Assembly (NCBI GenBank): GCA_002368685.1
Contig: DFEN01000151.1
Location: 1 to 12,692 of the forward strand
Reading direction: 5' to 3'
Source of the DNA: Lachnospiraceae bacterium UBA3801
GTDB taxonomy: Bacteria; Bacillota; Clostridia; Lachnospirales; Lachnospiraceae
DNA: 12,692 bases
Below, in pieces: positions 5,172 to 12,692 of the stretch. Positions within the stretch are counted from its first letter, which is position 1; every line of letters starts with the position of its first letter. Below the pieces are notes generated by a model. It was not told where the DNA came from. It was given only the letters and a program-made list of their open reading frames with translations, and searched no databases. Both the position numbers and the translations under genes were made by a program.

Positions 5172-7085
5172 ATGGAAATAGACAAGAAAATAGTAGTACT
5201 ATGCACTTCGAGAATATACGAGCCTCAGATACACGGTTTTATTGTAAGACTAAACGAACTGCTTATCTCCAGAGGCTACAATCTATTTGTGTTTTCAATC
5301 AATTCTGACATTTACTGGGAAGAGGATCGTCAAGCTACTGAAAAGTACGTCTTTGACCTTATTCCATATGACTTTGTTAAGTGCATTATCATAATGGACG
5401 AGAAAATCAAGAGTCATAAGATTGCCAATAAAATCATCGCAAAATCAAATGAGAAGAATATTCCTGTTGTAATAGCCGATGGATATTATGACAATACTTC
5501 GACTATCAACTTCGACTACGAGCAAGGTTTTGAGCAGGTAGTTCGTCACGTCATTGAGTATCATCACGTTAAAAAACCGCATATGATGGCCGGTCAGCCT
5601 GATAATGATTTCTCTAATAAGAGAATCGAAGTCTTCAAGAAGGTGCTCGCTGAAAATGGAATACCTTATGACGATAGCATGATAAGCTTCGGTTATTTCT
5701 GGGCAGACCCATGTCGTAAAGCTGTCGAGGAGATACTAAGTAGAGAGGAACTCCCTGATGCAATCATTTGCGCAAATGATGTAATGGCAATCACGGTCTC
5801 AGAGATGCTATCTGAGTCAGGATATAAGGTTCCTGACGACGTAATAGTTACTGGATTTGATGGATACGACGGAATATACTTCACTTCTCCTAAGATTACT
5901 ACTGCTTCCTGCGATATCATTTTACTTGCTGAAGCAACCGCTGAGGAAGCCTTTCAGGTAATGGAAAATCACAAGGAGCAGCACCATAAAATAGTTCCTG
6001 AATTCATATCTAACGAATCCTGTGGATGTCATGAATATACTGCGCATCCAAAGCTACTTAGGGACTGGTTCAGAGAGAGCTTCTCTAGACATAATGATGA
6101 TAATCGTGTTCTTCAACAGATCACTTCTTCTATGCAGACAAGTATGACTCCAGGAGAAATGGCTTCAAAGATGGAAAGCTACAAAACTGAGCATGTTCTA
6201 TGCGTGATAGATAGAAGGTGTTTCGATGAGGATAATAATTATTTCACTGATGAGGTAGATAGTAATCAGGTCAAGGATTTTGTAATCATATATGACGCGG
6301 ATTATCCTGATAAATATAAGAAGGATACATTTACTATTCCTGAATCACAAATTGGATACACGGAAGACGTTCTGACACCTGCCATACGTGACCGAATGTT
6401 CGAGCTTCTAGAAAGTGGCTACCCACTCATCTTCAATTCTCTTGATTTCATGAATAGGCCATTTGGATTTATTTGCTACCACTTTAACGATTATCTGATA
6501 TCGAACTATTCAAATATAGTTAATGTAACAAATGCTATCAGTATAGGAGTCGGTGGATACGTTAATATCCAGTATCAGAGAACTCTGCTCGAAAGAATGG
6601 ATGAGATGTACCGTCACGATTCACTAACAGGACTATTCAATAGAATCGGTTTTCTGAATATCTTCAAGAGAACTATCAAGAAGCCTGAGCACCGCGGCAA
6701 ACCAATAACAGTCATCATGTCCGACCTCGATGGACTAAAATATATAAACGATAGATTTGGTCATGCAGACGGCGACAATGCAATCTATAGAGTTGCAAAT
6801 GCACTCCAGACATCAGTTCCCGAATCAAGCCTTTCAGCCAGATTCGGTGGCGATGAAGTCTTCTCAGTAATATTTGGAGAATGTGATCCCGACCAGATCA
6901 TAAAAAAGATAAACAAAAACCTTGAAGAATACAATATAGACTCAGGTAAAGCATACGACGTCTCAACCAGCTGCGGTTATATAACGACGACACTGGATGA
7001 CTCCTTTGATCTAACTCAAGCCATCAAAGATGCTGATGAAAAGATGTATGCAGTTAAAAATAGTAAGACTTATCCGAGAGGGTAA
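5172..7085 (+). CDS. LacI-like sensor fused to GGDEF diguanylate cyclase
   Basis: A 637-residue, apparently cytoplasmic protein with no signal peptide or membrane helix. Residues about 5-280 form a periplasmic-binding-protein/LacI-type ligand domain (note PDAIICANDVMAI and VPDDVIVTGFDGYD) but there is no N-terminal helix-turn-helix, so it is not a DNA-binding repressor. This domain ends in the cysteine signature ESCGCH (Cys284, Cys286). A middle region (about 290-470) has no motif I recognise. The C-terminal GGDEF domain starts at HDSLTGLFNRIGF, has the metal-binding Asp518/Asp520 (SDLDGLKYIND), FGHADGD, and the active-site loop GGDEV (559-563), with Val for the usual Phe. The inhibitory RxxD site is absent. 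It likely makes cyclic di-GMP from two GTP in response to a small ligand, perhaps a sugar. The gene is divergent from the cellobiose epimerase operon and has its own promoter and terminator. Confidence 0.9.
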   Translation: MEIDKKIVVLCTSRIYEPQIHGFIVRLNELLISRGYNLFVFSINSDIYWEEDRQATEKYVFDLIPYDFVKCIIIMDEKIKSHKIANKIIAKSNEKNIPVVIADGYYDNTSTINFDYEQGFEQVVRHVIEYHHVKKPHMMAGQPDNDFSNKRIEVFKKVLAENGIPYDDSMISFGYFWADPCRKAVEEILSREELPDAIICANDVMAITVSEMLSESGYKVPDDVIVTGFDGYDGIYFTSPKITTASCDIILLAEATAEEAFQVMENHKEQHHKIVPEFISNESCGCHEYTAHPKLLRDWFRESFSRHNDDNRVLQQITSSMQTSMTPGEMASKMESYKTEHVLCVIDRRCFDEDNNYFTDEVDSNQVKDFVIIYDADYPDKYKKDTFTIPESQIGYTEDVLTPAIRDRMFELLESGYPLIFNSLDFMNRPFGFICYHFNDYLISNYSNIVNVTNAISIGVGGYVNIQYQRTLLERMDEMYRHDSLTGLFNRIGFLNIFKRTIKKPEHRGKPITVIMSDLDGLKYINDRFGHADGDNAIYRVANALQTSVPESSLSARFGGDEVFSVIFGECDPDQIIKKINKNLEEYNIDSGKAYDVSTSCGYITTTLDDSFDLTQAIKDADEKMYAVKNSKTYPRG

Positions 7086-7118
7086 AAAAGTGTCATGGGT
7101 TATTCCCATGACATTTTT
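7084..7118. terminator. Bidirectional intrinsic terminator
   Basis: A perfect 9-bp stem TGTCATGGG / CCCATGACA (7091-7099 and 7105-7113) with a TTATT loop, flanked by an A-run (7084-7089) and a T-run (7114-7118). It ends the plus-strand GGDEF transcript and, with TTTTTT on the other strand, also the minus-strand YfhO-like transcript. The YfhO-like stop codon (7102-7100) is in the loop and its last four codons are in the stem. Confidence 0.88.
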
Positions 7119-10100
7119 ATTTCATGCTTACCGGCTGGAATATCAAGTGTAACTCCACCCATACTATCATTATATTTAGTCTCTACTCCATCAATATATA
7201 CTGTCCATTCCTTGTAGGCTGGAACTGGAATCATAAGTTCACCTGCTTCCTTTGAATCATAATGACCTACCAAAGTATCATCTTCTAAACTGTAGTCTGA
7301 TAAAGAATGATTCTTAACATATTCCGAAAGTAAAGCTAGTGCATTCTCATTAAGTACCGCCACTTTAATATCTTCCTTGTTAAACCCATCTGGAATTTCG
7401 ATCTGAGCATATATAAAGCTTCCTTTACCTTTTGAATATCCAGCATACTTTACTTCTCTATTTGTCGCCACATATATATCACCCTTTATATCATCTGCTA
7501 TAGTAGCATCCAGCTGTGTGAAGCTATATTCATTCAGCGGCGCCGTATTATAATCCAAATCAATTATAGTATATAAATCCTTTCCTACAAGAGCCTGACA
7601 CAGTTCATTTTGCGCATCTATAGCAGTAATCTTTCCGCCCTTCTCACCATATAGTTTTCCTCCATATGTTTCTCCAGCATCCTTCGGCAGAATAATACCT
7701 GCTGACGCCGCATAAGGATCTCTATATAAATATATATTTTCAGATTTCTCTACACGCTCATAGTAATAAGGAACTTTACTAACATCACCACTACCCTCTG
7801 CCAGGAAATAATGAACATTAAGGAAAAGGTTCGCTAGCGGATTTCCCACTACATAGTTGATATTATTATTCTGTGTTTCCACATTATAAGTTCTTGAAAC
7901 CTTAGCCTGTTCCTGTTGGAACGTGGATGTAAATACGCTAACCGAATTAGTATTAACCATCTTCGCAGTATTGAAATTATCTGTATTGAGGACCTCACTT
8001 CTAAGAAGTGGATCTGACTTCAGATCATACTTTTCTGAATAGTCTCTCATTACAAGCACACCACTAGGTGATATGAAAGACGTATCATCATTCGCTCCTA
8101 CAGTATGAACCCCAGATACAACAAGCTCTATCATTAGAATAATTAATAGTGCGCGGGTACATTTATACTTATTACCTTCCCTGTTACCATAGAAAATCGT
8201 TACAAGGTAAGCAATAATGAAGAGAGCTGACAGTATAAGTTTGTTTGTCTCAAAATTATTATTAATAATTAGCACAAAAAGTGTAATACCTGCCATAGAA
8301 GCAAATGCTATAACAGCCTTAGTCTTATATATTTCTTTGTAATTAATAATCACATCATAGAATAGTGTAACTACTAGGAATATATAGAATATTGAGAATC
8401 TGTTAGGCACAAGATTCTGGAAATGGAAGCCGTGTAGCGCAAAATTCAGAAGCTGATTTCCAAAAGCAAAATAAATGATAAATATCAGCGCTACTCTCTT
8501 GATTCTTTTCTTAAGCGGAATACCGCTGATTGCCATATATACCGGAATAATCAAAAACGGAAGCAGTCCCACATAAGCATTAGCCTGTGTCCAGTCACTA
8601 GTAACTAGAATCACTGGGTATTTAATATCTATATCGTTTATATTTTTCAGTAAACTCTGAGTGAATATCTTCAGTGTATTAGATGCATTTCCATCCGCCT
8701 CATTGTAACCAGTATTCATAACGGTCTGATAATACGGAATAAGCTTGAATAAGGACACTCCTGCAGCAGCAATAGAACACAGCGCGAATCTCACACCCTT
8801 TCTAAGAAAGTCCTTTCCATCTTCGAAATCCAGCGTAAAGAAATAAAGTAGAAGTAATTCACACATGATAAATGCATAATATGGATTAACAAACATGCAA
8901 AGCGCCAAAAGAATTATGTAAACTATCTTCTTGTTTAGGTACACTAGTCTCTCCATCACTAGAAGCATAATTGGAAGCACTGTAGCATATACCATAAACT
9001 CACAGAAATGGTAATATACTAGAATATATGACGATAGGCTATAAGCCATCGATATAGGCACAAGCTTCAGCGCAGTCTTCTCCATATTCTTGGCATTTGG
9101 TCTATGTATCAAATAGAAAATAATCGCCGGACCAACTGTAAGGAACTCAAGCAAATATACCAGATTATATAGAACGAGACTGTTATTTACATTTGATAAT
9201 AAAAGTATCAATCTATATGGAAATACAAAAGTTGCCAGACTCGAGAGAAAGGTAGTGCCACCACTGCCCATTCCTAGTGTGAAATCAAGCACAGGCATAG
9301 TACCATCTCTCAAATCCCAGATTTCCTTCACAAGACCAGGGTATGATATAAGATACCCATCTGATCTAACAAAGGAATCTTCTCCAAAAGGAACCATATT
9401 ATATGCTATTACCACTATTAGATATAGCAAAAGATTGATAATTATAGAGAAATAATACACTCTTCTTTCAGTCAGCCAGTCCACTATACTATCACTTAGT
9501 TTATTGGTCTTCTCATCATCATCTATATTCTTATCTTTCTTTTCAGCTTTCTTTCTACATTTGAAAACGAATAAACCTACAAACATAAGTAACGCTATTA
9601 AGGAAACAACAGTTCCGTGTAGAAATGCCACTGGCGAGTACTTATATTCATCCCCTTCTTTAAAGTTTTCGATATAAGAAACTTCATCCTCAAAGAACTT
9701 GAAGCTTTGAATTCTTTCAGCATCTCCTTTAGGAACAAAGCAACGAGACAAATCATTAGGAATCAGAAGAATACTGTCATCCTTTGTGTTCAACTCATCT
9801 CCAATAGACTCAATTTTAAGAGAATAATAATCACGAGTTATGTCAACCTTGATATCGTTAAGCTTATTATCAAATTCATCATATTTGTCCATATCCAGGT
9901 AAGCAGATTCTCGACCGTTAAGTATCCTTTTCAGCTTGTTATTCGGGCAGACACATTTTATCTCATACCGCTCTTCTGGATATAACTTTCCCAGCTCATA
10001 TACACCCTCAAGACTAGTATAATAATCCCCCTCTTGATTGAAGGATAGATACACTATCATTTTGTCTCCATTAGTTGGATCTGTTGGATCTGGAATGATA

Positions 10101-11407
10101 CTGAGATTATCCTCAGCGAAAACAAATATATCCTCAATTCCAGTCATCTCCTTAACCAGAGAATTCATTTTCTCATAAGGATACTCTGTTCTAAGTCTAC
10201 TCTTTAATACACTAGATGGAACAACATAAGCAGTAGGTGCATATATATCTATAAGTCTTTCAGTCACAGGAGTACCATAAGACTTTACATTATCATAATA
10301 ATCATATTCCGAACTTTTCAGAACAATATCAGTAGATAGAACTTTTATATCTAATTTATTATATCTATCCTTGCTGAAAATAGATGCCAAAAATACAGCA
10401 GCTACAGCTATAACAGATACTCCTATTAAGATAAACTTCTTATTATTTTTCTTTTTTGTATCTGTTCTCTTCCCGCAATGCTTACTGTTAAGTAAAAATG
10501 AAACAAAATATATAAATAAGAATGCAAGAATAAAGCTAAACATCTTATATCTATCATTTGTGAAAAGGAACTGCATGATATTCAGACTATACTCCTTATG
10601 GAAAAAGGAACTAGAAATATTATTAAGAACGAAAGGCATAGCAAGTCCAATTGCGATCAGGTCTGAAATCAGCTTTGGAATAAGCATTCTAATAAACAGC
10701 TTAAAATCTCTAAAACTTAGAACCAGCATGTAAAAACACATAAATATAAATATCGGAATTGCAATTTGAATGCTACAAATAGTAGCAACCGCTAGAGTAA
10801 TAATATATAGAAACGATTTGCCATTTTGCAGTAATTTCCTAAGCCCAAGAATTACTAAAGGAAATAATGCAACTGAGATGGCATTTATAGAGTTAATTCT
10901 AGAATTAGGAATAATAAAAGAAACAGAATAAAGCGTGGATAAGATAATATAAATAGCTTTATTTATATCTCCTGAAGTTTTTTCACTTGAATCATTCCCA
11001 GAAGCTACATTAGTTGTATATGTAATACTGAACATCAGATATGAAAAGAGTCCAGCTAAACCAGCTTCAAAGATAAATAGAATACTAGAAAAAGTAGATA
11101 GACTCGATTTTGGAAGAAGTAAATAGATAAAAACTAGTGGATTAGCAAAATAATATGTAATAACAGTCGAGAAGTCATATCCCACGCCACTCCTAGTACT
11201 AAAATAAAAGAATCGTCCCTGTCTAGCGCTGATCCAGAACTCATATAAAAATTCTTTAAGATCATCTGTACCACTATATAAGAAGATATCATATCCTCCG
11301 AATGGAGAAATCTCTTTAATAGCACAAAAAATAGTAATTAATATTACTGGAATAAAAAATGCTAATAAGTATTCTTTAATTTTAAATCCACTCAGCTTTT
11401 TCAACAC
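7100..11407 (-). CDS. YfhO-family membrane protein, tandem fused duplicate
   Basis: A 1435-residue multi-pass membrane protein, much longer than typical YfhO proteins of roughly 850-900 residues. YfhO proteins are GT-C-fold glycosyltransferases; in Bacillus subtilis YfhO is implicated in adding sugars to lipoteichoic acid outside the membrane. Module 1 (about 1-345) has a loop PFGGYD (from Pro35) with Asp48/49, then several helices, followed by a large extracytoplasmic region (about 346-590), one helix (about 594-615) and a charged cytoplasmic linker (616-648). Module 2 (about 650-1435) repeats the start with PFGEDSF (Pro673) and SDGYLISY (Asp683), then more helices and a C-terminal domain ending in PAYKEWTVYIDGVE and PAGKHEIKMSWE, typical of YfhO. 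The usual final helix is missing. Start is GTG at 11407 with AGGAGA six bases upstream; TTG at 11404 is an alternative. Sugar and acceptor are unknown. Confidence 0.8.
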   Translation of the reverse strand: MLKKLSGFKIKEYLLAFFIPVILITIFCAIKEISPFGGYDIFLYSGTDDLKEFLYEFWISARQGRFFYFSTRSGVGYDFSTVITYYFANPLVFIYLLLPKSSLSTFSSILFIFEAGLAGLFSYLMFSITYTTNVASGNDSSEKTSGDINKAIYIILSTLYSVSFIIPNSRINSINAISVALFPLVILGLRKLLQNGKSFLYIITLAVATICSIQIAIPIFIFMCFYMLVLSFRDFKLFIRMLIPKLISDLIAIGLAMPFVLNNISSSFFHKEYSLNIMQFLFTNDRYKMFSFILAFLFIYFVSFLLNSKHCGKRTDTKKKNNKKFILIGVSVIAVAAVFLASIFSKDRYNKLDIKVLSTDIVLKSSEYDYYDNVKSYGTPVTERLIDIYAPTAYVVPSSVLKSRLRTEYPYEKMNSLVKEMTGIEDIFVFAEDNLSIIPDPTDPTNGDKMIVYLSFNQEGDYYTSLEGVYELGKLYPEERYEIKCVCPNNKLKRILNGRESAYLDMDKYDEFDNKLNDIKVDITRDYYSLKIESIGDELNTKDDSILLIPNDLSRCFVPKGDAERIQSFKFFEDEVSYIENFKEGDEYKYSPVAFLHGTVVSLIALLMFVGLFVFKCRKKAEKKDKNIDDDEKTNKLSDSIVDWLTERRVYYFSIIINLLLYLIVVIAYNMVPFGEDSFVRSDGYLISYPGLVKEIWDLRDGTMPVLDFTLGMGSGGTTFLSSLATFVFPYRLILLLSNVNNSLVLYNLVYLLEFLTVGPAIIFYLIHRPNAKNMEKTALKLVPISMAYSLSSYILVYYHFCEFMVYATVLPIMLLVMERLVYLNKKIVYIILLALCMFVNPYYAFIMCELLLLYFFTLDFEDGKDFLRKGVRFALCSIAAAGVSLFKLIPYYQTVMNTGYNEADGNASNTLKIFTQSLLKNINDIDIKYPVILVTSDWTQANAYVGLLPFLIIPVYMAISGIPLKKRIKRVALIFIIYFAFGNQLLNFALHGFHFQNLVPNRFSIFYIFLVVTLFYDVIINYKEIYKTKAVIAFASMAGITLFVLIINNNFETNKLILSALFIIAYLVTIFYGNREGNKYKCTRALLIILMIELVVSGVHTVGANDDTSFISPSGVLVMRDYSEKYDLKSDPLLRSEVLNTDNFNTAKMVNTNSVSVFTSTFQQEQAKVSRTYNVETQNNNINYVVGNPLANLFLNVHYFLAEGSGDVSKVPYYYERVEKSENIYLYRDPYAASAGIILPKDAGETYGGKLYGEKGGKITAIDAQNELCQALVGKDLYTIIDLDYNTAPLNEYSFTQLDATIADDIKGDIYVATNREVKYAGYSKGKGSFIYAQIEIPDGFNKEDIKVAVLNENALALLSEYVKNHSLSDYSLEDDTLVGHYDSKEAGELMIPVPAYKEWTVYIDGVETKYNDSMGGVTLDIPAGKHEIKMSWE

Positions 11408-11446
11408 AACACTCTCCTGATACTGACTGACTATTTAGCCCCCTCT

Positions 11447-11475
11447 ATAATACCACATATACTAAATAGAATAAA
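11447..11475 (-). promoter_or_regulatory. Predicted promoter of the YfhO-like gene
   Basis: Minus strand: extended -10 TGG TATTAT (-10 at 11452-11447). At 17-nt spacing the -35 is TTTATT, a weak match. Expected start near 11440, giving a leader of about 33 nt. Confidence 0.45.
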
Positions 11476-11489
11476 ACTCTTGAGCACTA

Positions 11490-11520
11490 AAAAAGCACGG
11501 TGACTAGCACCGTGCTTTTT
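11490..11520 (-). terminator. Intrinsic terminator of the pilin gene
   Basis: A 13-bp perfect stem, AAAAAGCACGGTG (11490-11502) paired with CACCGTGCTTTTT (11508-11520), with a five-base ACTAG loop. On the minus strand it is followed by a run of six T residues. It lies 11 nt past the pilin stop codon. The plus-strand reading is equally good but no plus-strand gene enters it. Confidence 0.92.
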
Positions 11521-11531
11521 AAATTCAACTA

Positions 11532-11984
11532 TTAGTTCTTAACATCTGTAATAGTCCATGATCCATTAGACAAAGTACATGTAACTTCTGCTTCATTATT
11601 CTGTGACTTAAACTTAAGATCTTTTATACCAGTAATAGTATAAGCCTTGTGCGAAGTAGAATTTGATACACTAGGATTTGTAGCTGCCGTATATGCTACT
11701 TCACCCCAACTATCAATCTTTGTAGGAGATACTATCTTGTTAACATATGATACAACATCTGAATTACTGCCTGCTTTAATTGGATCCTCACCCTTAGCAT
11801 ACTGTTCTGTATTATAAGCCTGCATAGCTGTAAGTATTGAATGTGCTTCTTCTTCATACTGTGACTGTCTTGCCTTATCGATGTATCCAAGAAGTGCTGG
11901 AACAAGGATTGCAGCTAAGATAGCTAAAATAACGAGTACCACGATAAGTTCTACAAGTGTAAAACCTTTATTATTCTTCTTCAT
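11532..11984 (-). CDS. Type IV pilin, major subunit-like prepilin
   Basis: A 150-residue prepilin that would be processed and assembled into a type IV pilus or pseudopilus fibre. The seven-residue basic leader MKKNNKG ends in the prepilin-peptidase site G7/F8, and the mature protein begins FTLVE with the essential Glu at +5 (Glu12). A single hydrophobic helix (8-34, with Pro29) continues as the amphipathic spine YIDKARQSQYEEEAHSILTAMQAYN. The C-terminal head has only one cysteine (in EVTCTL), so the disulfide loop of Gram-negative pilins is absent, as usual in Gram-positives. A very strong ribosome binding site AAGGAGGA lies nine bases before ATG. It has its own promoter and terminator, suggesting high, independent expression next to the ATPase gene. 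A competence-type pseudopilin (ComGC-like) is an alternative, but the larger head favours a pilin. Confidence 0.9.
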   Translation of the reverse strand: MKKNNKGFTLVELIVVLVILAILAAILVPALLGYIDKARQSQYEEEAHSILTAMQAYNTEQYAKGEDPIKAGSNSDVVSYVNKIVSPTKIDSWGEVAYTAATNPSVSNSTSHKAYTITGIKDLKFKSQNNEAEVTCTLSNGSWTITDVKN

Positions 11985-12017
11985 AAGTCAAATCCTCCTT
12001 AATATAAATTCTTCATT

Positions 12018-12042
12018 TGTTTGATCTTCGATCTATCAAACA
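12018..12042 (-). promoter_or_regulatory. Leader hairpin before the pilin gene
   Basis: TGTTTGAT and ATCAAACA are exact 8-bp inverted arms around a nine-base loop. In the pilin mRNA this stem lies in the 5' leader, about 34 nt before the ATG and upstream of the ribosome binding site. It may stabilise the mRNA or act in regulation; no known riboswitch is recognised. Confidence 0.45.
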
Positions 12043-12067
12043 ACTCTCTCATGAATAAGTTAACTTG

Positions 12068-12096
12068 ATTTTAACAAGCGAATTCTTATTTTGCAA
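12068..12096 (-). promoter_or_regulatory. Predicted sigma-A promoter of the pilin gene
   Basis: TTGCAA (12096-12091), a 17-nt spacer and extended -10 TGT TAAAAT (-10 at 12073-12068). Transcription would start near 12061 and give a leader of about 76 nt carrying the 12018-12042 hairpin. A weaker alternative upstream is TGT TACAAT with -10 at 12263-12258, which lacks a good -35. Confidence 0.6.
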
Positions 12097-12300
12097 GCAC
12101 TTATGTAAACCATCCCGTCAAATCCACTAAACGCACAATAATTCACAAACTAATTTGTGCAACCTGTATAATCCGCACCCCTTCTCCTACGAATTCATTC
12201 AATTTCGGTCATAATCTTTTAAATTCATCCACGAGCAAGAGTTATTTTATTAATATAATTGTAACATTTTCAGTGGAAACAGCTTCGAAAAACGGCTATT

Positions 12301-12338
12301 TCACACACTTTTCACAGTTCTCACACCTTCTATTCACA
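12301..12338. repeat. Cluster of four TCACA boxes
   Basis: TCACA occurs at 12301, 12312, 12321 and 12334, spaced 11, 9 and 13 bp (minus strand TGTGA), just after the ATPase stop codon. A fifth copy is at 12143. Near-helical spacing suggests a possible array of protein-binding sites, but the core is short and AT-rich sequence can produce this by chance. Confidence 0.35.
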
Positions 12339-12350
12339 GAAATCGAGGAT

Positions 12351-12692
12351 TTAGTCGTAATATGCAACCTTGACAAGTTCTTCAACTGTTGTAAGTCCCT
12401 GTTCAATCAGTTCCATACAGCTCTCTTTCAGGGTAAGCATCCCCAGTTCCTGGCGAGCATATGTCTTGATATCTTCCGCAGATTCATTGTCTGATATCAT
12501 CTTACGAACCTTTTTATCTATAGGCAATATCTCATGGATAGATATACGACCTCTATAACCGGTTCCATTACATTTCTTGCATCCGACCTTGTGCATTACT
12601 CTAGGAAGAGGCTTTCCAACTATTCTTTGTTCTTCTGCAGTCATCTCTCCCCAGGTTCCACAATCCGGACAAACCTTACGTACAAGTCTCTG
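12351..12692 (-). CDS. pilB: Type IV pilus assembly ATPase PilB/GspE, C-terminal part
   Basis: Only the last 114 codons are present; the frame is open to the right edge of the window, so the start is outside. The fragment begins QRLVRKVCPDCGTW and continues to CKKCNGTGYRGRISIHEIL. Two CxxC pairs (CPDC and CKKC), followed by GxGYxGRxxIxE, are the zinc-binding tetracysteine region and adjoining signature of GspE/PilB secretion and pilus-extension ATPases. PilT retraction ATPases lack this zinc region, which argues for PilB. The protein drives addition of pilin subunits at the inner face of the membrane. The pilin gene lies 366 nt downstream on the same strand. The end LTTVEELVKVAYYD is typical. 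An internal ATG at 12644 is not the true start. Confidence 0.92.
   Translation of the reverse strand, partial: QRLVRKVCPDCGTWGEMTAEEQRIVGKPLPRVMHKVGCKKCNGTGYRGRISIHEILPIDKKVRKMISDNESAEDIKTYARQELGMLTLKESCMELIEQGLTTVEELVKVAYYD

Larger units (their letters stand above)
11985..12350. other. Intergenic region between the ATPase and pilin genes
   Basis: This 366-nt stretch has no convincing gene. It contains the pilin promoter and leader hairpin, a weaker promoter-like element near 12260, a short inverted repeat CACAAA-CTAA-TTTGTG (12144-12159), and a cluster of TCACA boxes (12301-12338). No intrinsic terminator for the ATPase gene is seen, so read-through into the pilin gene is possible. No tRNA, transposase or known riboswitch core was recognised. 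Confidence 0.6.

Noticed and set aside
9255..10733. Several plus-strand frames of 66-120 codons inside the YfhO-like gene
   Set aside because: Antisense shadows of a long membrane-protein gene, with no ribosome binding sites or domain resemblance.
12181..12260. Tiny minus-strand open frames (about 8-11 codons) in the pilin upstream region
   Set aside because: Too short, poor start context and no conserved feature; likely chance.
11985..12350. Cyclic-di-GMP riboswitch upstream of the pilin gene
   Set aside because: I looked for GEMM-I and GEMM-II landmark sequences on the minus strand and did not recognise them; a covariance-model scan would settle it.

Overview
The window looks like chromosomal DNA of a low-GC, Gram-positive anaerobe of the class Clostridia, most likely a Lachnospiraceae-type gut or rumen bacterium. 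This is inferred from strong AGGAGG-type ribosome binding sites, a cellobiose 2-epimerase resembling that of Ruminococcus albus, a LacI-like sensor fused to a GGDEF domain, a YfhO-family membrane protein and a Gram-positive type IV pilus locus. No species can be named from the sequence alone. I see no rRNA, tRNA, CRISPR array, transposase or phage gene, so this is mostly core chromosome with a few structurally odd features.

Layout from left to right. (1) Positions 1-61 hold the first 20 codons of rpmE (ribosomal protein L31, minus strand). It is preceded by an unusually long leader and intergenic region (62-526) packed with small hairpins, inverted repeats and a paired REP-like palindrome. 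(2) Positions 527-4986 hold a tight minus-strand operon read in the order cellobiose 2-epimerase, trpS, mntP, cls, with gaps of 7, 17 and 5 nt, from a good promoter at 5034-5062. (3) A divergent plus-strand gene (5172-7085) encodes a cytoplasmic sugar-binding-like sensor joined to a diguanylate cyclase. The space between the two divergent genes carries both promoters and two inverted repeats. (4) A bidirectional terminator at 7084-7118 is shared with the convergent 1435-residue YfhO-like gene (7100-11407), whose stop codon lies in the terminator loop. That protein is two YfhO/GT-C-like modules fused in tandem. (5) At the right edge are a type IV major-pilin-like gene (11532-11984) with its own promoter and terminator, and the C-terminal end of a PilB/GspE-type ATPase (12351 to window end).

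Together the genes suggest plant beta-oligosaccharide use (epimerase), envelope maintenance (cardiolipin synthase, YfhO-like glycosyltransferase), manganese export, and surface fibres that could be controlled by cyclic di-GMP. The functional link between the sensor/cyclase and the pilus genes is inference from proximity only; I found no cyclic-di-GMP riboswitch upstream of the pilin. The observations most worth a second look are the duplicated YfhO protein, the rpmE leader with its REP-like repeat pairs, and the HTH-less LacI-GGDEF protein.
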